The notes under the pieces: model-generated
What the model was told of the DNA's origin: nothing
Seen by the model: only the letters and a program-made list of their open reading frames with translations
The model's database searches: none
Part shown: piece by piece, positions 1 through 10,591 of the stretch
Position numbering within the stretch: the first letter of the stretch is position 1
Layout of the letters: the number at the start of each line of letters is the position of its first letter
Assembly (NCBI RefSeq): GCF_020171725.1
Contig: NZ_JAIVAJ010000010.1
Span: 62,001 to 126,000 of the forward strand
Origin: Halobacillus litoralis
GTDB taxonomy: Bacteria > Bacillota > Bacilli > Bacillales > Halobacillaceae
Direction of reading: 5' to 3'
Length of the DNA stretch: 64,000 nt
Program-made: the position numbers and the translations under genes

Positions 1-3000
1 ACCGACGCCTCCGGTTCCATCATGCATTCCTCCGTCAGCTCCACACCAATGTCCTCAGGCTGAATCAACGTAAACAGCTTGCGCTGATCCTCAAGCTCGG
101 GGCAGGCCGGGTAGCCAAACGAAAAGCGCTGCCCCTGGTATTTTGCAGAGAAACGTTCCTGCATCGTGAAGTCGGTGGGATCCGGGAAGCCCCACTTATC
201 ACGCATCAATTGGTGCACCTGCTCAGCCAACCCTTCCGCCGTTTCCAGCGCAAGTGCCTGCAGGGCATGACTCGCGAGGTAATCCCCGTTCTCCTTCAAC
301 TCGACAGCACGCTGACGAATCCCCTTACCAGCCGTCACCGCAAAGAACCCGACATAATCCATCTCCCCACTCGAGACCGGGCGCAGGTAGTCAGCCAGAC
401 AAAGAAACTGCTCCTTCTGCTGACGCGGGAACGTAAACCGCTCAATCACCGTCGACCCATCAGCCGGGTCATAAATCAACACATCATCCCCGTCAGACTG
501 CGCCGGGAAGAAACGATACATCGCAGAAGGCCGAATCCACCCCTCCGACCTCGCCTTCTCCAGCAACCCATCCACAACCTCGTTCAAATGAACCGCCTTC
601 TCATTTCCTTCCTCCAGCATCTTCGCCACACGCCCCTTCAACCCGAGGTGATGACCAATCAACATCTGACGATTAATATAAGGCTCAATATGCGCCACCG
701 GATGATTCCGAATCAAGTGACGATCCAGATCTTTCGGTGTAAAAACTTCAGCCGCTCCCACTGTCGGTTTCGGCTTAACGGCGACAGCCGTCTGAGCTGA
801 TTCCGTCTCTGCACGTTTTTTTACACGTTCCTGCGCTTTCTGCTGTTTGGTGGCATAATCGGTCAAGAATTCTTCCCGCTCCTCACCACTAAGCTGGTTG
901 GAAATCGCAAGACCATCCATCGCGTCCTTCGCATACAGGACGGGCCCTTCGTATTCAGGTGAAATCTTCGTATTCGTGAATTTACGTGACAACGCCGCTC
1001 CACCGACGAGAATCGGAATCGAAATGTTCTGCTGCTTCAAATCCTGCGCCGTCAGCACCATCTGCTGGGCAGACTTCACGAGAAGACCCGACAAACCGAT
1101 CATGTCCGGCTGCTCTTTTTCAATCCTTTGAATCAGCTCGTTCGGCGTCACTTTGATGCCGAGATCGACGACTTCGAAGCCGTTGTTGCTCAGGATGATC
1201 TCGACTAAGTTCTTGCCGATATCGTGGACATCCCCCTTAACGGTTGCGAGCAGCACTTTCCCTTTTTTGTTCGATGAATCGTCCGCTTCCATATGAGGCT
1301 CCAGATAGGCGACAGAGGCTTTCATCACTTCGGCGCTCTGCAATACCTCTGCGACGATGAGCTGGTTGTCGTTGAACAACCGCCCGACTTCCGCCATGCC
1401 GTCCATCAACGGACCATTGATGATCGAGAGGGGAGCGTCATATGTGCTCAAAGCCTTCTCGAGATCTGGAATCAGGCCTTCTTTCGTCCCTTCCACAACA
1501 TAGTGGGCGAGGCGCTCCTCAAGCGTCATCGTAGAAGTCGGAGCGTGCACTTCTTTTTTCTTCCCGCGGTAAAAGTCGGTGAACGTTGCGAGCGACTCAT
1601 CGGTCGTTTCGAAGAGAAGCTTTTCCGCTAAGGCGACCTCATCTGCTGAGATGGAGGCGAAGCGCTCGAGCTTCTCGGTGTTGACGATTGCATAGTCGAG
1701 TCCCGCTTTCGTGCAGTGGTACAAGTACACCGCATTCAGCACTTCGCGTCCGACGGGAGGGAGACCGAAGGAGACGTTGCTGACGCCGAGTACCGTCTGG
1801 CAGGCGGGCAATTCTGCTTTGATCTGACGGATGCCTTCTACGGTCGCTTCGGCGGATCCGATGTACTGTTCATCTCCGGTGCCGACAGGGAAGACGAGCG
1901 GGTCGAAGATAATATCTGAAGGGTTCAAGCCGTACTCTTCGACAAGGATGTCATGAGAGCGCTTGGCAATCTCGAGCTTCCGTTCCACGGTCACGCCCAT
2001 GCCGACTTCATCAATGGTTCCGACGACGACCGCCGCCCCGTAACGTTTTACGAGAGGGAGGATTTCCTTGAATCGCTCTTCGCCGTCCTCTAAATTGATC
2101 GAGTTGATGATGACTTTCCCTTGAGATATTTTCAGGGCCGTCTCGATAACCTCTACGTCGGTCGAGTCGATCATAAGCGGGACCTTCACTTTGTTGACGA
2201 CCTGCTTCATGAAGGCTTCTATATCCGCGCGTTCATCGCTGTCCGGGTCGGCCAGGCAGATGTCGATGACCTGCGCACTCTTTTTGACTTGGGCACGAGC
2301 GACCTCGGAAGCTTCTTCGAATTTATTTTCTGCGATCAATCGTTTGAATTTGCGCGAGCCGATGACGTTCGTCCGCTCTCCGACAAGGATCGGCCGGCGG
2401 TCTGGATCGTCATAAAGGAGCGGCTCGATGCCGGACACAGCGTGGGCGTGGGAAGCGGGGGCTTTTCTAGGAGCATAACCCTTCACCGCTTCCTTGATGG
2501 CACGGATGTGATCCGGTGTCGTCCCGCAGCAGCCGCCGACGACGTTCAGCCACCCTTTCTCCGCGAATCCGCTGATTTTTGTCGCTAACGATTCCGGTGT
2601 TTCGTGGTAGTTGCCTTCTTCATCGGGCAGTCCTGCGTTCGGGTAACAGCTCACGTGAGTGGTCGCGAGGTCTGATAAGGAACGAAGGTGGTCGCGCATG
2701 AACTCTGGTCCTGTCGCGCAGTTCAACCCGACGACCAGTGGATTCATATGCTCAAGGGATAAGTAAAAGGCTTCGATCGACTGACCGGCAAGGGTGGTGC
2801 CCATCGGTTCGATCGTCCCGGATACGATGAGTGGAAGGGAGAACCCGAGCGTTTCCTCGGCACGTTTGATTCCGACAAAAGCGGCTTTCACGTTCAGCAT
2901 ATCCTGGGACGTTTCAAGCAGTAACAGGTCGACGCCACCCTTCATCAGACCGCGTGCCTGTTCCTCGTAGGCATCGGCTAAGGCGTCGAATGTCGTTCCG

Positions 3001-3398
3001 CCTGTGACGGAAAGGGTTTTGGTCGTCGGTCCCATTGCTCCGGCAACGAAGCGAGGAGTGCTGTCTGTTGAAAAACGAGCCGCCTGCCGCTTGGCGATTT
3101 TGGCTGCTTCGATGTTGATTTCTTCAGCTAAGTGTCCGAGTTCATAATCATCCAATACGAGGCTGGTGGCGCCGAATGTGTTCGTTTCAATAATGTCTGA
3201 ACCTGCTTCCAAGTATGCGGCATGAATGGTATCGAGCACGTGTGGAGCGGTCACGTTCAAGTACTCGTTGCACCCGTCGTACGCTTCACCACCGAAGTCC
3301 TCCGCCGTTAAGTCTGCCTGCTGCAGCATCGTTCCCATCGCTCCATCTAAGATGAGGATGCGTTGTTGTAAGTGTGCTTCAAGTGACGTGGATCCCAT
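1..3398 (-). CDS. metH: Cobalamin-dependent methionine synthase (3' end cut by window)
   Basis: Cytoplasmic enzyme that methylates homocysteine to methionine from 5-methyltetrahydrofolate through B12. Reading leftwards from the ATG at 3398 the protein shows the homocysteine-binding barrel (DGAMGTML near residue 18, zinc ligands in [11 protein letters not shown] near 300), the pterin-binding domain ([15 protein letters not shown]), the B12 cap and binding domains ([12 protein letters not shown], containing the cobalt-ligand His in the DxHxxG motif) and most of the C-terminal SAM-activation domain. About 1,132 residues lie in the window; the usual length is about 1,150, so only the last few residues are missing. 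The start lies behind a GGAAGG ribosome site and overlaps the end of the upstream gene by 20 bases, as expected for the last gene of this S-box operon. Confidence 0.96.
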   Translation of the reverse strand, partial: MGSTSLEAHLQQRILILDGAMGTMLQQADLTAEDFGGEAYDGCNEYLNVTAPHVLDTIHAAYLEAGSDIIETNTFGATSLVLDDYELGHLAEEINIEAAKIAKRQAARFSTDSTPRFVAGAMGPTTKTLSVTGGTTFDALADAYEEQARGLMKGGVDLLLLETSQDMLNVKAAFVGIKRAEETLGFSLPLIVSGTIEPMGTTLAGQSIEAFYLSLEHMNPLVVGLNCATGPEFMRDHLRSLSDLATTHVSCYPNAGLPDEEGNYHETPESLATKISGFAEKGWLNVVGGCCGTTPDHIRAIKEAVKGYAPRKAPASHAHAVSGIEPLLYDDPDRRPILVGERTNVIGSRKFKRLIAENKFEEASEVARAQVKKSAQVIDICLADPDSDERADIEAFMKQVVNKVKVPLMIDSTDVEVIETALKISQGKVIINSINLEDGEERFKEILPLVKRYGAAVVVGTIDEVGMGVTVERKLEIAKRSHDILVEEYGLNPSDIIFDPLVFPVGTGDEQYIGSAEATVEGIRQIKAELPACQTVLGVSNVSFGLPPVGREVLNAVYLYHCTKAGLDYAIVNTEKLERFASISADEVALAEKLLFETTDESLATFTDFYRGKKKEVHAPTSTMTLEERLAHYVVEGTKEGLIPDLEKALSTYDAPLSIINGPLMDGMAEVGRLFNDNQLIVAEVLQSAEVMKASVAYLEPHMEADDSSNKKGKVLLATVKGDVHDIGKNLVEIILSNNGFEVVDLGIKVTPNELIQRIEKEQPDMIGLSGLLVKSAQQMVLTAQDLKQQNISIPILVGGAALSRKFTNTKISPEYEGPVLYAKDAMDGLAISNQLSGEEREEFLTDYATKQQKAQERVKKRAETESAQTAVAVKPKPTVGAAEVFTPKDLDRHLIRNHPVAHIEPYINRQMLIGHHLGLKGRVAKMLEEGNEKAVHLNEVVDGLLEKARSEGWIRPSAMYRFFPAQSDGDDVLIYDPADGSTVIERFTFPRQQKEQFLCLADYLRPVSSGEMDYVGFFAVTAGKGIRQRAVELKENGDYLASHALQALALETAEGLAEQVHQLMRDKWGFPDPTDFTMQERFSAKYQGQRFSFGYPACPELEDQRKLFTLIQPEDIGVELTEECMMEPEAS

Positions 3399-5235
3399 TG
3401 GTGACCTTCCTTTCCTGTCCGGTTTTCTCGTGAATATAGTTCGTGAGCTCAAGTGTCATTTCGTATCTCAGGAACGGGGTGATCAAATAGATGCCATTGA
3501 ACAAATCCATGGCTGCATCGATCAGTGACTTGGCTATGGCCAGTCCTTCTGTCTGAGATTGTTCACGGTCGCCATCAACGGCGGCCATCCGTTCCAGTAT
3601 TGAATGTTCAAGCTTCATGCCTGGCACTTCGTTATGAAGGAACTCAGCATTTTTGAGCCCGGTAAGCGGCATGATGCCGATGTAGATGGGAGTCTCGATA
3701 TGTTTGGTTGCTTCATAGACTTCAAGCATCTGAGATTCGTTGAATACAGGCTGGCTGATAAAATAATCTGCGCCGTAGGAGATTTTCTTTTCCATCCGTC
3801 CGACAGCCCGGTTCAAGTTCCGTACATTCGGGTTGAAGGCGGCGGCCACCGAGAAGTTCGTGCTTGCGCCGAGAGGCTTCCCGGAGAACGAAAGTCCTTT
3901 GTTGAGCTGCTTAATGTAATGAATCAGGTCGAATGAAGATAAGTCGTACACTGACGTCGCACCCGGGAAGTCTCCGATTTTCGTCGGATCGCCTGTGACA
4001 GCGAGGACTTCCTGGATGCCGAGCGTATGCAGTCCCATCAAATGAGATTGTAAGCCGACGAGATTCCGGTCGCGGCAGGCGATGTGCACGAGTGGGTTGA
4101 TCTCATGCTTCTGCTTTAATAGAGAAGCCATCGCGGCATTGCTGATTCTAGGGGAGGCAAGGGAATTATCGGCAAGCGTAATGGAATCGACACCTGCTTC
4201 ATGAAGCGCTTGGGCTCCTTCGAAAAAGCGATCCGTATTCAACTTCTTCGGTGGATCGAGCTCGACGATGACAGAACGCTGTTTCTTCGCGACCTCGTGC
4301 AGGCGTGGCGGCTCGTTCACGTCCCGTTCAGAGACGATGGTCGGCTCGGGTTGTCTCAGAACCTGCTTCTCTGTAATCGGTGGCAGACCTTTCACCTGCT
4401 GGGCCATCGCTTTGATATGTTCAGGCGTCGTGCCGCAGCATCCACCAATCAAGCGTGCCCCTTGTTCATAAAGGGACTGAGCACTCTTTTGAAAGTATTC
4501 AGGAGCCGTCGAGTAGACGAGGCGTCCTTCCTGAAACCCTGGAAGACTCGCATTCGGATAGGCGGAGAGCACAGCTCTTTCAGGGAGGGGAACTTCCTCC
4601 AATGATTGAATCATATGATAGGGTCCGAGACGGCAGTTGACCCCGACCACATCAGCTCCTGCCGCTTCCACCTGCTCGAGCGCATCTGCAAGTGCCGTCC
4701 CATCCTGCAGTACGCCCGGTTCATGCGTAGAGATGTGAGCGATAATCGGCAGGTCCGTCTCGTTTCTCGCAATCTCAACGACGGCTGAAAGCTCTTCTAA
4801 GTCGTAATAGGTCTCGAGCAACAGACCGTCCACTTTTTCGAATAAAAAACAGTAGAGCTGTTCACGGAAGCAGCGTTTGATTTCTTCTAATGAAATGGTC
4901 TGTTTCTGAATGCCGCGCAGTCCTCCGATCGTGCCGACGACGTACTGTTCATCGGTTGCAGACTGTTTGGCGAGCTTGACGGCCGCGGTGTTGATCGCTT
5001 TTACTTGATCCTCGAGCCCATAGCGGGAGAGCTTGCTGTAATTCGCTCCGTATGTGTTTGTCTGGATCACGTCGGCCCCTGCTTCGACGTACGCCTGGTG
5101 GACACGGATTACTTCTTCTGAGTGTGAGAGGTTCAACTCTTCGAAACAACGATCAATGCCGTATGAATAGAGGAGGGTACCCATCGCGCCGTCACCGATT
5201 AAAATTCTGTCCTGCAATGCTTCACGTAGATTCAC
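3379..5235 (-). CDS. Bifunctional homocysteine S-methyltransferase / 5,10-methylenetetrahydrofolate reductase (YitJ-like)
   Basis: A 618-residue fusion. Residues 1-290 form a homocysteine methyltransferase barrel with DGAMGT near residue 16, GVNCRLG near 200 and the zinc-binding [11 protein letters not shown] near 265. Residues 310-600 are a MetF-type flavin-dependent reductase ([11 protein letters not shown], then [12 protein letters not shown] and [16 protein letters not shown]). Together they supply methyl-tetrahydrofolate and may methylate homocysteine directly. This matches B. subtilis YitJ in length and order. The start is a GTG with GGGAGG seven bases upstream; it overlaps metC by 14 bases, and its 3' end overlaps metH by 20. 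Transcription is expected from the SAM riboswitch promoter upstream of metI. Confidence 0.95.
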   Translation of the reverse strand: MNLREALQDRILIGDGAMGTLLYSYGIDRCFEELNLSHSEEVIRVHQAYVEAGADVIQTNTYGANYSKLSRYGLEDQVKAINTAAVKLAKQSATDEQYVVGTIGGLRGIQKQTISLEEIKRCFREQLYCFLFEKVDGLLLETYYDLEELSAVVEIARNETDLPIIAHISTHEPGVLQDGTALADALEQVEAAGADVVGVNCRLGPYHMIQSLEEVPLPERAVLSAYPNASLPGFQEGRLVYSTAPEYFQKSAQSLYEQGARLIGGCCGTTPEHIKAMAQQVKGLPPITEKQVLRQPEPTIVSERDVNEPPRLHEVAKKQRSVIVELDPPKKLNTDRFFEGAQALHEAGVDSITLADNSLASPRISNAAMASLLKQKHEINPLVHIACRDRNLVGLQSHLMGLHTLGIQEVLAVTGDPTKIGDFPGATSVYDLSSFDLIHYIKQLNKGLSFSGKPLGASTNFSVAAAFNPNVRNLNRAVGRMEKKISYGADYFISQPVFNESQMLEVYEATKHIETPIYIGIMPLTGLKNAEFLHNEVPGMKLEHSILERMAAVDGDREQSQTEGLAIAKSLIDAAMDLFNGIYLITPFLRYEMTLELTNYIHEKTGQERKVTNGIHVT

Positions 5236-6415
5236 TTCGAATCCTCCCGTCTAAAAATAAATGGTGGGTTTGAATGCCTTGAAGGGCTTGTTTGAAGTCT
5301 TCAATCAGATCATCCGGATGTTCGAGCCCGACAGAGAGTCTCAATAACCCATCTGTAATGCCCCGCTTCTCACGTTCTTCCTGTGGCATAGAAGCATGAG
5401 ACATCCTTTTCGGGTAAGACAAAATCGATTCGACCGCCCCTAAACTGACCGCAAATACCGGGATCTCCGCTCTTTGAGTAAAGGTGCGTACAGCGTCTTC
5501 GTCCTTCAGTTGAAAGGAAAGGACAGCGCCCGGTCCGTCTGCCTGATAACGGTGTGTCGGGTGGCCGGGATGTGTAGAGAAGCCGGGGAAATAGACTTTT
5601 TCAACTGCAGGATGCTTGGATAGGAACAAGGCTACTTTGCCTGCCGTCCTTTGTGATTGTTCAAGACGGCAGAATAATGTCTTCAACCCTCGCAACACGA
5701 GCCAGCAATCGTGCGGTCCTAAAATCGACCCGAAGGAATTTTGTAAGAAGCCGAGTTGCTCTCCTAATGCCACATTGTTCGTTACCGCAAGGCCTGCCAC
5801 GACATCACTGTGACCGGCAATGAACTTCGTTGCGCTGTGAAGGACAAGATCAGCGCCGAGGTCGAGCGGCCGTTGAAGGGCGGGGGTCATGAACGTATTA
5901 TCCACGAACGTCAGACAGCCGTTCGCTTTGGCGAGCTTCACAACCGCTTGGATGTCCGTAATGTTCAGGACCGGGTTCGACGGCGTTTCGATGTACAACA
6001 GTCTCGTATTCGGTTGAATCGCTGTCGCGACCGCATGGAGGTCGGTCATATCAACAAAGGTATGATCGATTCCGAATCGTTGCAGCACATTGTGGATCAT
6101 CCGGTAAGTGCCTCCGTACACGTCTTCTGTAATGACGACGTGGTCGCCTTGAGACAGCAGCATGAAGGAGGTGGAGATCGCCGCCATGCCTGAGGCGAAA
6201 GCGAAGCCCCTTGTGCCGTTCTCAAGCTCGGCGATCGTTGTTTCCAGTGCTTCGCGCGTCGGATTGCCGGAGCGGCTGTAATCGTATTTGGCCGGTTGGT
6301 CGAATGACTGATGATACGTCGAGGCGTGCTGTACAGGGACGCTGACACCGCCGGTTGCGGGATCGAACTTGTAATCGTTATGCAGGAGTCGGGTTTGGAA
6401 CGTGTGATCGGTCAT
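5222..6415 (-). CDS. metC: Cystathionine beta-lyase
   Basis: A 397-residue PLP enzyme of the Cys/Met metabolism family, cleaving cystathionine to homocysteine, pyruvate and ammonia. The PLP lysine lies in [12 protein letters not shown] near residue 195, with the family signatures [11 protein letters not shown] near 45 and ASGMAAIS near 78. The ATG overlaps the metI stop codon (ATGA) and is served by GGAGG ten bases upstream. Placing metC directly after a metI-type gene follows the metI-metC pair of B. subtilis, which is why I assign beta-lyase here and gamma-synthase to the gene before it; sequence alone separates these paralogues only weakly. Confidence 0.9.
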   Translation of the reverse strand: MTDHTFQTRLLHNDYKFDPATGGVSVPVQHASTYHQSFDQPAKYDYSRSGNPTREALETTIAELENGTRGFAFASGMAAISTSFMLLSQGDHVVITEDVYGGTYRMIHNVLQRFGIDHTFVDMTDLHAVATAIQPNTRLLYIETPSNPVLNITDIQAVVKLAKANGCLTFVDNTFMTPALQRPLDLGADLVLHSATKFIAGHSDVVAGLAVTNNVALGEQLGFLQNSFGSILGPHDCWLVLRGLKTLFCRLEQSQRTAGKVALFLSKHPAVEKVYFPGFSTHPGHPTHRYQADGPGAVLSFQLKDEDAVRTFTQRAEIPVFAVSLGAVESILSYPKRMSHASMPQEEREKRGITDGLLRLSVGLEHPDDLIEDFKQALQGIQTHHLFLDGRIRSEST

Positions 6416-7530
6416 TTTATCGATTCCTCCTTCAAAAATTGGTCAAGCGTTTGATTAAGATCTTGGATCAAGTCGTCGATGTGTTCAATTCCGACAGAAA
6501 AGCGCAGCAGGCGATTGCATACGCCATAGCTTGTGCGGACGTCTTCTGGAATGTCCGCATGGGTCTGGGTGGCCGGATACGTAATAAAGCTTTCGACGCC
6601 CCCGAGGCTCTCGGCGAAGCTGATCACATCCAAGTTTCGAAGAACGTCATCGACCCATTCTTCTTTCTGTAGCCGAAACGAAAGCATCCCGCCTCTACCA
6701 GGATAGAGGACGTCTGTGACAGCCGGGTGGGATTCTAAGTAATCGACAATGCGCTTTGCATTCTCCTCATGCTGCTTCATCCGTAACGGGAGAGTTTTCA
6801 TGCCCCTCATCAATAACCACGAGTCAAAAGGAGAGAGGACAGCGCCGGATGTATTTTGATGGAAGGCAACCTGATCACTCACAGCTTCTCCCTTTGTGAC
6901 GATTAAGCCGGCCAGCACGTCATTATGTCCGCCGAGGTACTTGGTCGCACTGTGAATGACGATGTCCGCTCCTTCGGCAATCGGCTGCTGGAGAAAAGGC
7001 GTGTAGAGCGTGTTGTCGACGACAACGAGTAAGTCATGTGCCTTTGCGGTGGGAACGATCCCATCAAGGCTGACCACCTTCATCAACGGATTGGTCGGGG
7101 ATTCGATGTAAACAGCTTTCGTATGTTCATTGATAAGAGGCTTAAGGGTCTTTTCGTCCTCACCATTCCAGTAGTGAAAGACGAGACCATACTTCCTGGA
7201 GAATTCTTCGAACAGGCGGTACGTCCCACCATATAAATCCTCCGACACGATCAGTTCGTCGCCCCGTTCAAACAAAGAGAGGACGGTGTGGATCGCGGCC
7301 ATTCCGGAACTGAAGGCAAATCCCCGGTCTCCCTTCTCGATTGAAGCGATCGATTCTTCTAAAATTGCGCGGGTAGGGTTGCCCGTTCGGGTATAATCAA
7401 ACCCTGTCGATGTGCCAAGTCCTTCATGACGGTAGGGGGTGGAGAAGTAAACCGGAGGGTTCACCGCTCCGTTCGGGTCATGATTGTGATTGCCGGTCTG
7501 TACAAACTGCGTATCCGTATGAGGTGCCAT
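6412..7530 (-). CDS. metI: Cystathionine gamma-synthase / O-acetylhomoserine thiolyase
   Basis: A 372-residue PLP enzyme, first gene of the methionine operon, condensing an activated homoserine with cysteine (or sulfide). Visible signatures are FDYTRTGNPTR near residue 44, SSGMAAIHT near 75, VVDNTLYTP near 170 and the PLP lysine in HSATKYLGGHND near 195. The start is taken as the ATG at 7530, eight bases after GGAG, rather than a TTG one codon earlier. The gene sits about 35 bases after the terminator of an S-box riboswitch, so expression should rise when SAM is low. Its stop codon overlaps the metC start. Confidence 0.92.
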   Translation of the reverse strand: MAPHTDTQFVQTGNHNHDPNGAVNPPVYFSTPYRHEGLGTSTGFDYTRTGNPTRAILEESIASIEKGDRGFAFSSGMAAIHTVLSLFERGDELIVSEDLYGGTYRLFEEFSRKYGLVFHYWNGEDEKTLKPLINEHTKAVYIESPTNPLMKVVSLDGIVPTAKAHDLLVVVDNTLYTPFLQQPIAEGADIVIHSATKYLGGHNDVLAGLIVTKGEAVSDQVAFHQNTSGAVLSPFDSWLLMRGMKTLPLRMKQHEENAKRIVDYLESHPAVTDVLYPGRGGMLSFRLQKEEWVDDVLRNLDVISFAESLGGVESFITYPATQTHADIPEDVRTSYGVCNRLLRFSVGIEHIDDLIQDLNQTLDQFLKEESIK

Positions 7531-7563
7531 CAAACGAACTCCTTTCTTTCAGTTGATAATTTT

Positions 7564-7601
7564 GGAAAATAAAAAACGCCTTCTATAAGAAGAAGGCGTT
7601 T
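7564..7601 (-). terminator. Riboswitch-controlled intrinsic terminator before metI
   Basis: On the minus strand an AACGCCTTCT stem, short loop and AGAAGGCGTT are followed by a run of six T. It lies between the SAM-I aptamer and metI, so it is the expression platform of the riboswitch. Confidence 0.9.
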
Positions 7602-7620
7602 GAGTCCGATTCAGCGCTCC

Positions 7621-7728
7621 TTCTTATCTTTCAAGTTTCTAGAACTTGCTGGAGTTAGCACCTTTCTGGTTCGACCAGTGGTTGCTGAAGCTTCGACGGG
7701 CCAGTCCCTCAGCTTCTCTTGATAAGAA
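7621..7728 (-). ncRNA. SAM-I (S-box) riboswitch controlling the metI-metC-yitJ-metH operon
   Basis: Read on the minus strand, the aptamer opens with TTCTTATCAAGAG and continues with GAGGGACTGGCCC, GAAGCTTCAGCAACC and GGTGCTAACTCCAGCAA, and closes with GATAAGAA. These are the S-box core blocks in the right order, with a P1 stem pairing the two ends. SAM binding is known to favour the downstream terminator, shutting the methionine operon. Confidence 0.96.
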
Positions 7729-7764
7729 TGTGATGCATTCAATTTTTGGTAAATCTTTTTCCTA

Positions 7765-7793
7765 ACTCTACACTATGTGGTGAGCTTTGACAA
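7765..7793 (-). promoter_or_regulatory. Vegetative promoter of the methionine operon
   Basis: On the minus strand TTGTCA and TAGAGT are separated by 17 bases, ending about 35 bases before the riboswitch aptamer. It is the best SigA-like match in the leader. Confidence 0.6.
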
Positions 7794-7824
7794 TATTAAA
7801 AACGAAATTTTCTAAAAAATCTCA

Positions 7825-7863
7825 CGCCAAAGAAGAAGGTGGCGTTCACCTTCTTCTTTGGCG
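7825..7863 (-). terminator. Perfect 17-bp hairpin, probable terminator of the upstream gene
   Basis: CGCCAAAGAAGAAGGTG is repeated in exact inverted form around a five-base loop. On the minus strand it is followed by GAGATTTTTTAG, a moderate T tract, so it most likely ends transcription from the gene at 8016-8348 before the methionine leader. The 150 bases between that gene and the hairpin hold nothing else I can identify. Confidence 0.6.
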
Positions 7864-8015
7864 TTTAAAAGGTCTTAAAACGTAGAGAGAAGCGGTCTCT
7901 CTTCCGTTTTCTCAAGTAAGAGGGGAAGAAGCAGACGAGAGAGCGATGCTCACAACGTTTTTATATTCGGGTGTACGGTGTAAATGTTCTGATGGGCTTC
8001 TTCAGAGCAGTTTTC

Positions 8016-8348
8016 TTAATGGCAGATTCCTAGGTTGAAGGCGATGATTTTCAGCTGGGCCGCGATCGTGGCGATCCAAAACAGCTGACTCGCAGAGAAT
8101 ACGGTATACCACGTCTTTTTTCTCAAAAGGCGCTGCCTGTTCTTGAAGATGTAGAAGGCGACGGGAGCTGTGAGAACGGTAAAGAGCAGCGGAAGACCGA
8201 GGAATCCCTTATATTCACTCATCCATAGGAAGCCGTCAAACAAAGGGATGATGATCGTAGGTGTTGTGATGATGGAGATGAAATAGAATCCGATCGCCCA
8301 GGACAAAAGCATCGTTCCGAGAAGGATGATGAGAGGATAAGTTTTCAC
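8016..8348 (-). CDS. Small multispanning membrane protein, unknown function
   Basis: About 110 residues with three hydrophobic segments (near residues 3-25, 45-63 and 81-100 of the short form) joined by short charged loops, including KNRQRLLRKK before the last one. I do not recognise a family. An ATG exists at 8366 but lacks a ribosome site; a GTG at 8348 has GGGAG nine bases upstream and gives the start MKTYPLIILLG, which I prefer. It is read in the same direction as the DUF4385 gene and glsA, 85 bases further on, and could be either co-transcribed or separate. Confidence 0.6.
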   Translation of the reverse strand: MKTYPLIILLGTMLLSWAIGFYFISIITTPTIIIPLFDGFLWMSEYKGFLGLPLLFTVLTAPVAFYIFKNRQRLLRKKTWYTVFSASQLFWIATIAAQLKIIAFNLGICH

Positions 8349-8432
8349 ACGACATGACTCCCTCATACGTTAATTCCGATAAAATTCATCGGTTTAATAG
8401 TATCTTACGTGCGAGGGAGTGAAATGTCAACG

Positions 8433-8879
8433 TTATCCGTACTGTTTCTGGTGCTCTTTTTTCTTTTTCAAATACTCCTCGTCTTCCCGGGCTTTGATCC
8501 ATTTCTCTTCAAAGATCTCGGCGGACTTCGCTTTTTCCTCGTCGATGTCGCGGTCGTTGATGTTCCCGTCGTCATCGTATTTCTTGCCGCCTTTGTAGTT
8601 GGCATAGCGACGCGATCTTGTGTATCCCATCTGAAGGAATTTGCGCGCCATATCCATGCCGACGAAGTCGTTCTTTTCTTTGTAATCGAGAAAAAGCTGA
8701 TAAATTTTTTCGGACGATCCCTTGGCGATGTCGGGTGTTTTGAATCGCCAGTGGGGGAGGATTTCACTCTTGTACGGCTCCACCATCAAGACGCCCTGTT
8801 CGCCTCGTCCGACACGGTAGAGTTCGGGATTCTCCCGGAAATCCGTATTCTTAAAGTCCATATCATAATCGAAACTCAT
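8433..8879 (-). CDS. DUF4385 family protein
   Basis: A 148-residue soluble protein that I recognise as the conserved DUF4385 family: DFRENPELYRVGRGEQGV near residue 14, then HWRFKTPDIAK near 43 and MGYTRSRRYANYKGG near 84, with a charged, lysine-rich tail. Biochemical function is unknown. Its ATG overlaps the glsA stop by four bases and has GGAGGG upstream, so it is translationally coupled to glutaminase; whether it shares a role with glsA is not known. Confidence 0.88.
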   Translation of the reverse strand: MSFDYDMDFKNTDFRENPELYRVGRGEQGVLMVEPYKSEILPHWRFKTPDIAKGSSEKIYQLFLDYKEKNDFVGMDMARKFLQMGYTRSRRYANYKGGKKYDDDGNINDRDIDEEKAKSAEIFEEKWIKAREDEEYLKKKKEHQKQYG

Positions 8880-9826
8880 GATAACCCTCCGTTTTCGCCG
8901 AACATGTTCAAGTCCAAGTCCTGCGACAGTTTCTTGATCAGTGCGCCTCCTGCTGTGCTGTTCCCTTTGGCATCGATTGCCGGACCGATGACGCCGATTC
9001 CCATGCGACCTGGGATGGCCCCGATGATGCTGCCGGACACGCCGCTCTTACACGGAAAGCCTGCTTCGACGGCATAATGTCCGGAAGAGTTGTACATTCC
9101 AGATGTCATCATAATGGCTTTGACCGTCCTTAAATGATGCGGAGGAATCAACCTGTCATCTGAACGGGGGGACCGTCCACCTCTCGCCAAAAACAGCCCG
9201 ACGCGGGCGAAGTCGTCGCAGCACATCATTACAGAATTCATTCGGTAATAAAGGTCGAGCGCCTCCTCCACATCCGTAACAAGCGTCCCCGTGCTCTGCA
9301 TAAAGTAAGCGAGAGCTCGGTTGCGTGCCCCGTTCGCTTTTTCCGCTTCATAGACATCTTCACTCATGGCGAGGTCATCGTTATCGGTAATCTCCTTGAG
9401 AAACGTAAGGTATCGTTCGAAGCGGTTCGCCGGGTTCTGTCCTTTGATCATCGCGCTGACCGCAATAGCCCCTGCGTTGATCATCGGGTTGAACGGCTTG
9501 CTCGTATCATAGGACTCGAGCTGGCTGATCGAATTGAAAAAGTCGCCCATCGGTTCCATGCCGACCGCATTGAAGACACGCTCTTTCCCGAAATCCTGCA
9601 ATGCAAGCATCAAGCCGATGACCTTCGACGTGCTTTGCATCGGGATGAACTGGCGGTGATCACCAGCCGAATAGCACTTCAAATCCGTCGTGATGATGGA
9701 AACCCCGAGCAGGTCCTTCATCGTTTCGTCGAAGTTCGGTAAGGTCATATTGACGTTGCCGGAAGCCGCGAAAGGACGGCTGTCTTCAATCGCCTCTTCT
9801 AAATACTGTATCGATAACTCCTTCAT
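8876..9826 (-). CDS. glsA: Glutaminase
   Basis: A 316-residue cytoplasmic serine-type glutaminase hydrolysing glutamine to glutamate and ammonia, close to the usual 305-330 residues. The nucleophile motif STSK lies near residue 66 (QSTSKVIGLMLAL), and conserved blocks NPMINAGAIAVS, CCDDFARVGLFLARGG and GFPCKSGVSGSI follow. The ATG has AAGGAGG seven bases upstream. The downstream DUF4385 gene overlaps it by four bases. No glutamine transporter is next to it, unlike the glsA-glnT arrangement known from B. subtilis. Confidence 0.95.
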   Translation of the reverse strand: MKELSIQYLEEAIEDSRPFAASGNVNMTLPNFDETMKDLLGVSIITTDLKCYSAGDHRQFIPMQSTSKVIGLMLALQDFGKERVFNAVGMEPMGDFFNSISQLESYDTSKPFNPMINAGAIAVSAMIKGQNPANRFERYLTFLKEITDNDDLAMSEDVYEAEKANGARNRALAYFMQSTGTLVTDVEEALDLYYRMNSVMMCCDDFARVGLFLARGGRSPRSDDRLIPPHHLRTVKAIMMTSGMYNSSGHYAVEAGFPCKSGVSGSIIGAIPGRMGIGVIGPAIDAKGNSTAGGALIKKLSQDLDLNMFGENGGLS

Positions 9827-9883
9827 AGGTTCGCCTCCTTGATGCTTTAGTTGTACCCTTTGGGCGAGAAGGAATAACTTTTA

Positions 9884-9938
9884 TTGACATCTTATCGCCT
9901 TTATCAGATAATACAGTTAAATTAATTTTACCGAGTAA
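9884..9938 (+). promoter_or_regulatory. Promoter and overlapping operator of the ArsR-type regulator
   Basis: TTGACA (9884-9889) and GATAAT (9907-9912) are exactly 17 bases apart, a strong SigA promoter. The 16-base block TAATTTTACCGAGTAA at 9923-9938 covers the expected start of transcription and recurs identically before the MFS gene at 10592. Its core TTAC-N3-GTAA is a dyad, as expected for a winged-helix repressor; autorepression is an inference. Confidence 0.75.
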
Positions 9939-9951
9939 ATGGAGTGAACAG

Positions 9952-10557
9952 ATGTTTGATATCAAGCTTTTGACAACATATGAACAACTGAAGGCTTTGA
10001 GTGATCCGTTCCGTTCGCAGCTTCTGCTTCGGCTGATGGAGAAGCCACAAACAGGTCAGCAGCTATCGGAAGTCTTCGATCTATCCCGTGCCAGAATTCA
10101 TTATCACCTGAAGGAATTAGAAAAAAATGAACTGGTCGAGATCGTGAAAAAAGAAGAGAAAAACGGCATCGTCCAGAAGTTTTATCAGGCCGTTGCCCGT
10201 GGATTTGTACCGGATCAGTCTTTGCTGCCTTATTCGGAAATGTCCGAAACCGTTCGTCAAACGATGATGAGCATGCTCGAACGTTCAAAGAGACGCGTGT
10301 TGTCTGCGCCGGAAGAGGCTTTAAAGGAAGACACAGGCTCAAAGGATCCATCGAATTGGAAGTACGTGTCCAGCTCGTTTGAAATCAAAGCTCGGGAAGA
10401 GGATTTCAAAGCTTGGCAGGCCAAGTTTTATGATTTGATGCGGGAGTTATCAGAGATTCAAAAGAAAGAGCCGACAGATGATGCAAAACTGTATTACATT
10501 CACCTTCTTGGCTTTCATGTGGACGATGGATTGTATGAAAAAAAGGAAGAGTCGTAA
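9952..10557 (+). CDS. ArsR/winged-helix transcriptional regulator
   Basis: A 201-residue protein with an N-terminal ArsR-like winged helix (residues 10-80: LSDPFRSQLLLRLMEKPQT, then LSRARIHYHLKELEKNELV as recognition helix) and a C-terminal alpha-helical region of unknown ligand specificity. No metal-binding ELCVC motif is seen, so metal sensing is unlikely. It is followed by an MFS exporter, and both genes carry the same 16-base operator in front; it very probably represses both. The ATG follows GGAGTG. Confidence 0.85.
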   Translation: MFDIKLLTTYEQLKALSDPFRSQLLLRLMEKPQTGQQLSEVFDLSRARIHYHLKELEKNELVEIVKKEEKNGIVQKFYQAVARGFVPDQSLLPYSEMSETVRQTMMSMLERSKRRVLSAPEEALKEDTGSKDPSNWKYVSSSFEIKAREEDFKAWQAKFYDLMRELSEIQKKEPTDDAKLYYIHLLGFHVDDGLYEKKEES

Positions 10558-10575
10558 GCATCGGACTCTTTTTTT
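10547..10575 (+). terminator. Terminator overlapping the end of the ArsR gene
   Basis: AAGAGTC and GACTCTT form a stem across the stop codon, followed by a run of T. It separates the regulator from the exporter, which then needs its own promoter. Confidence 0.7.
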
Positions 10576-10591
10576 GGACACCTTGTAAAAA

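Noticed and set aside
210..2588. Several plus-strand open frames at the left edge
   Set aside because: The minus strand encodes continuous, conserved metH protein with all domains; the plus frames are antisense by-products.
8409..9077. Plus-strand open frame of 222 codons over glsA and the DUF4385 gene
   Set aside because: It is antisense to two recognised coupled genes, and its composition is a mirror of their codon use.
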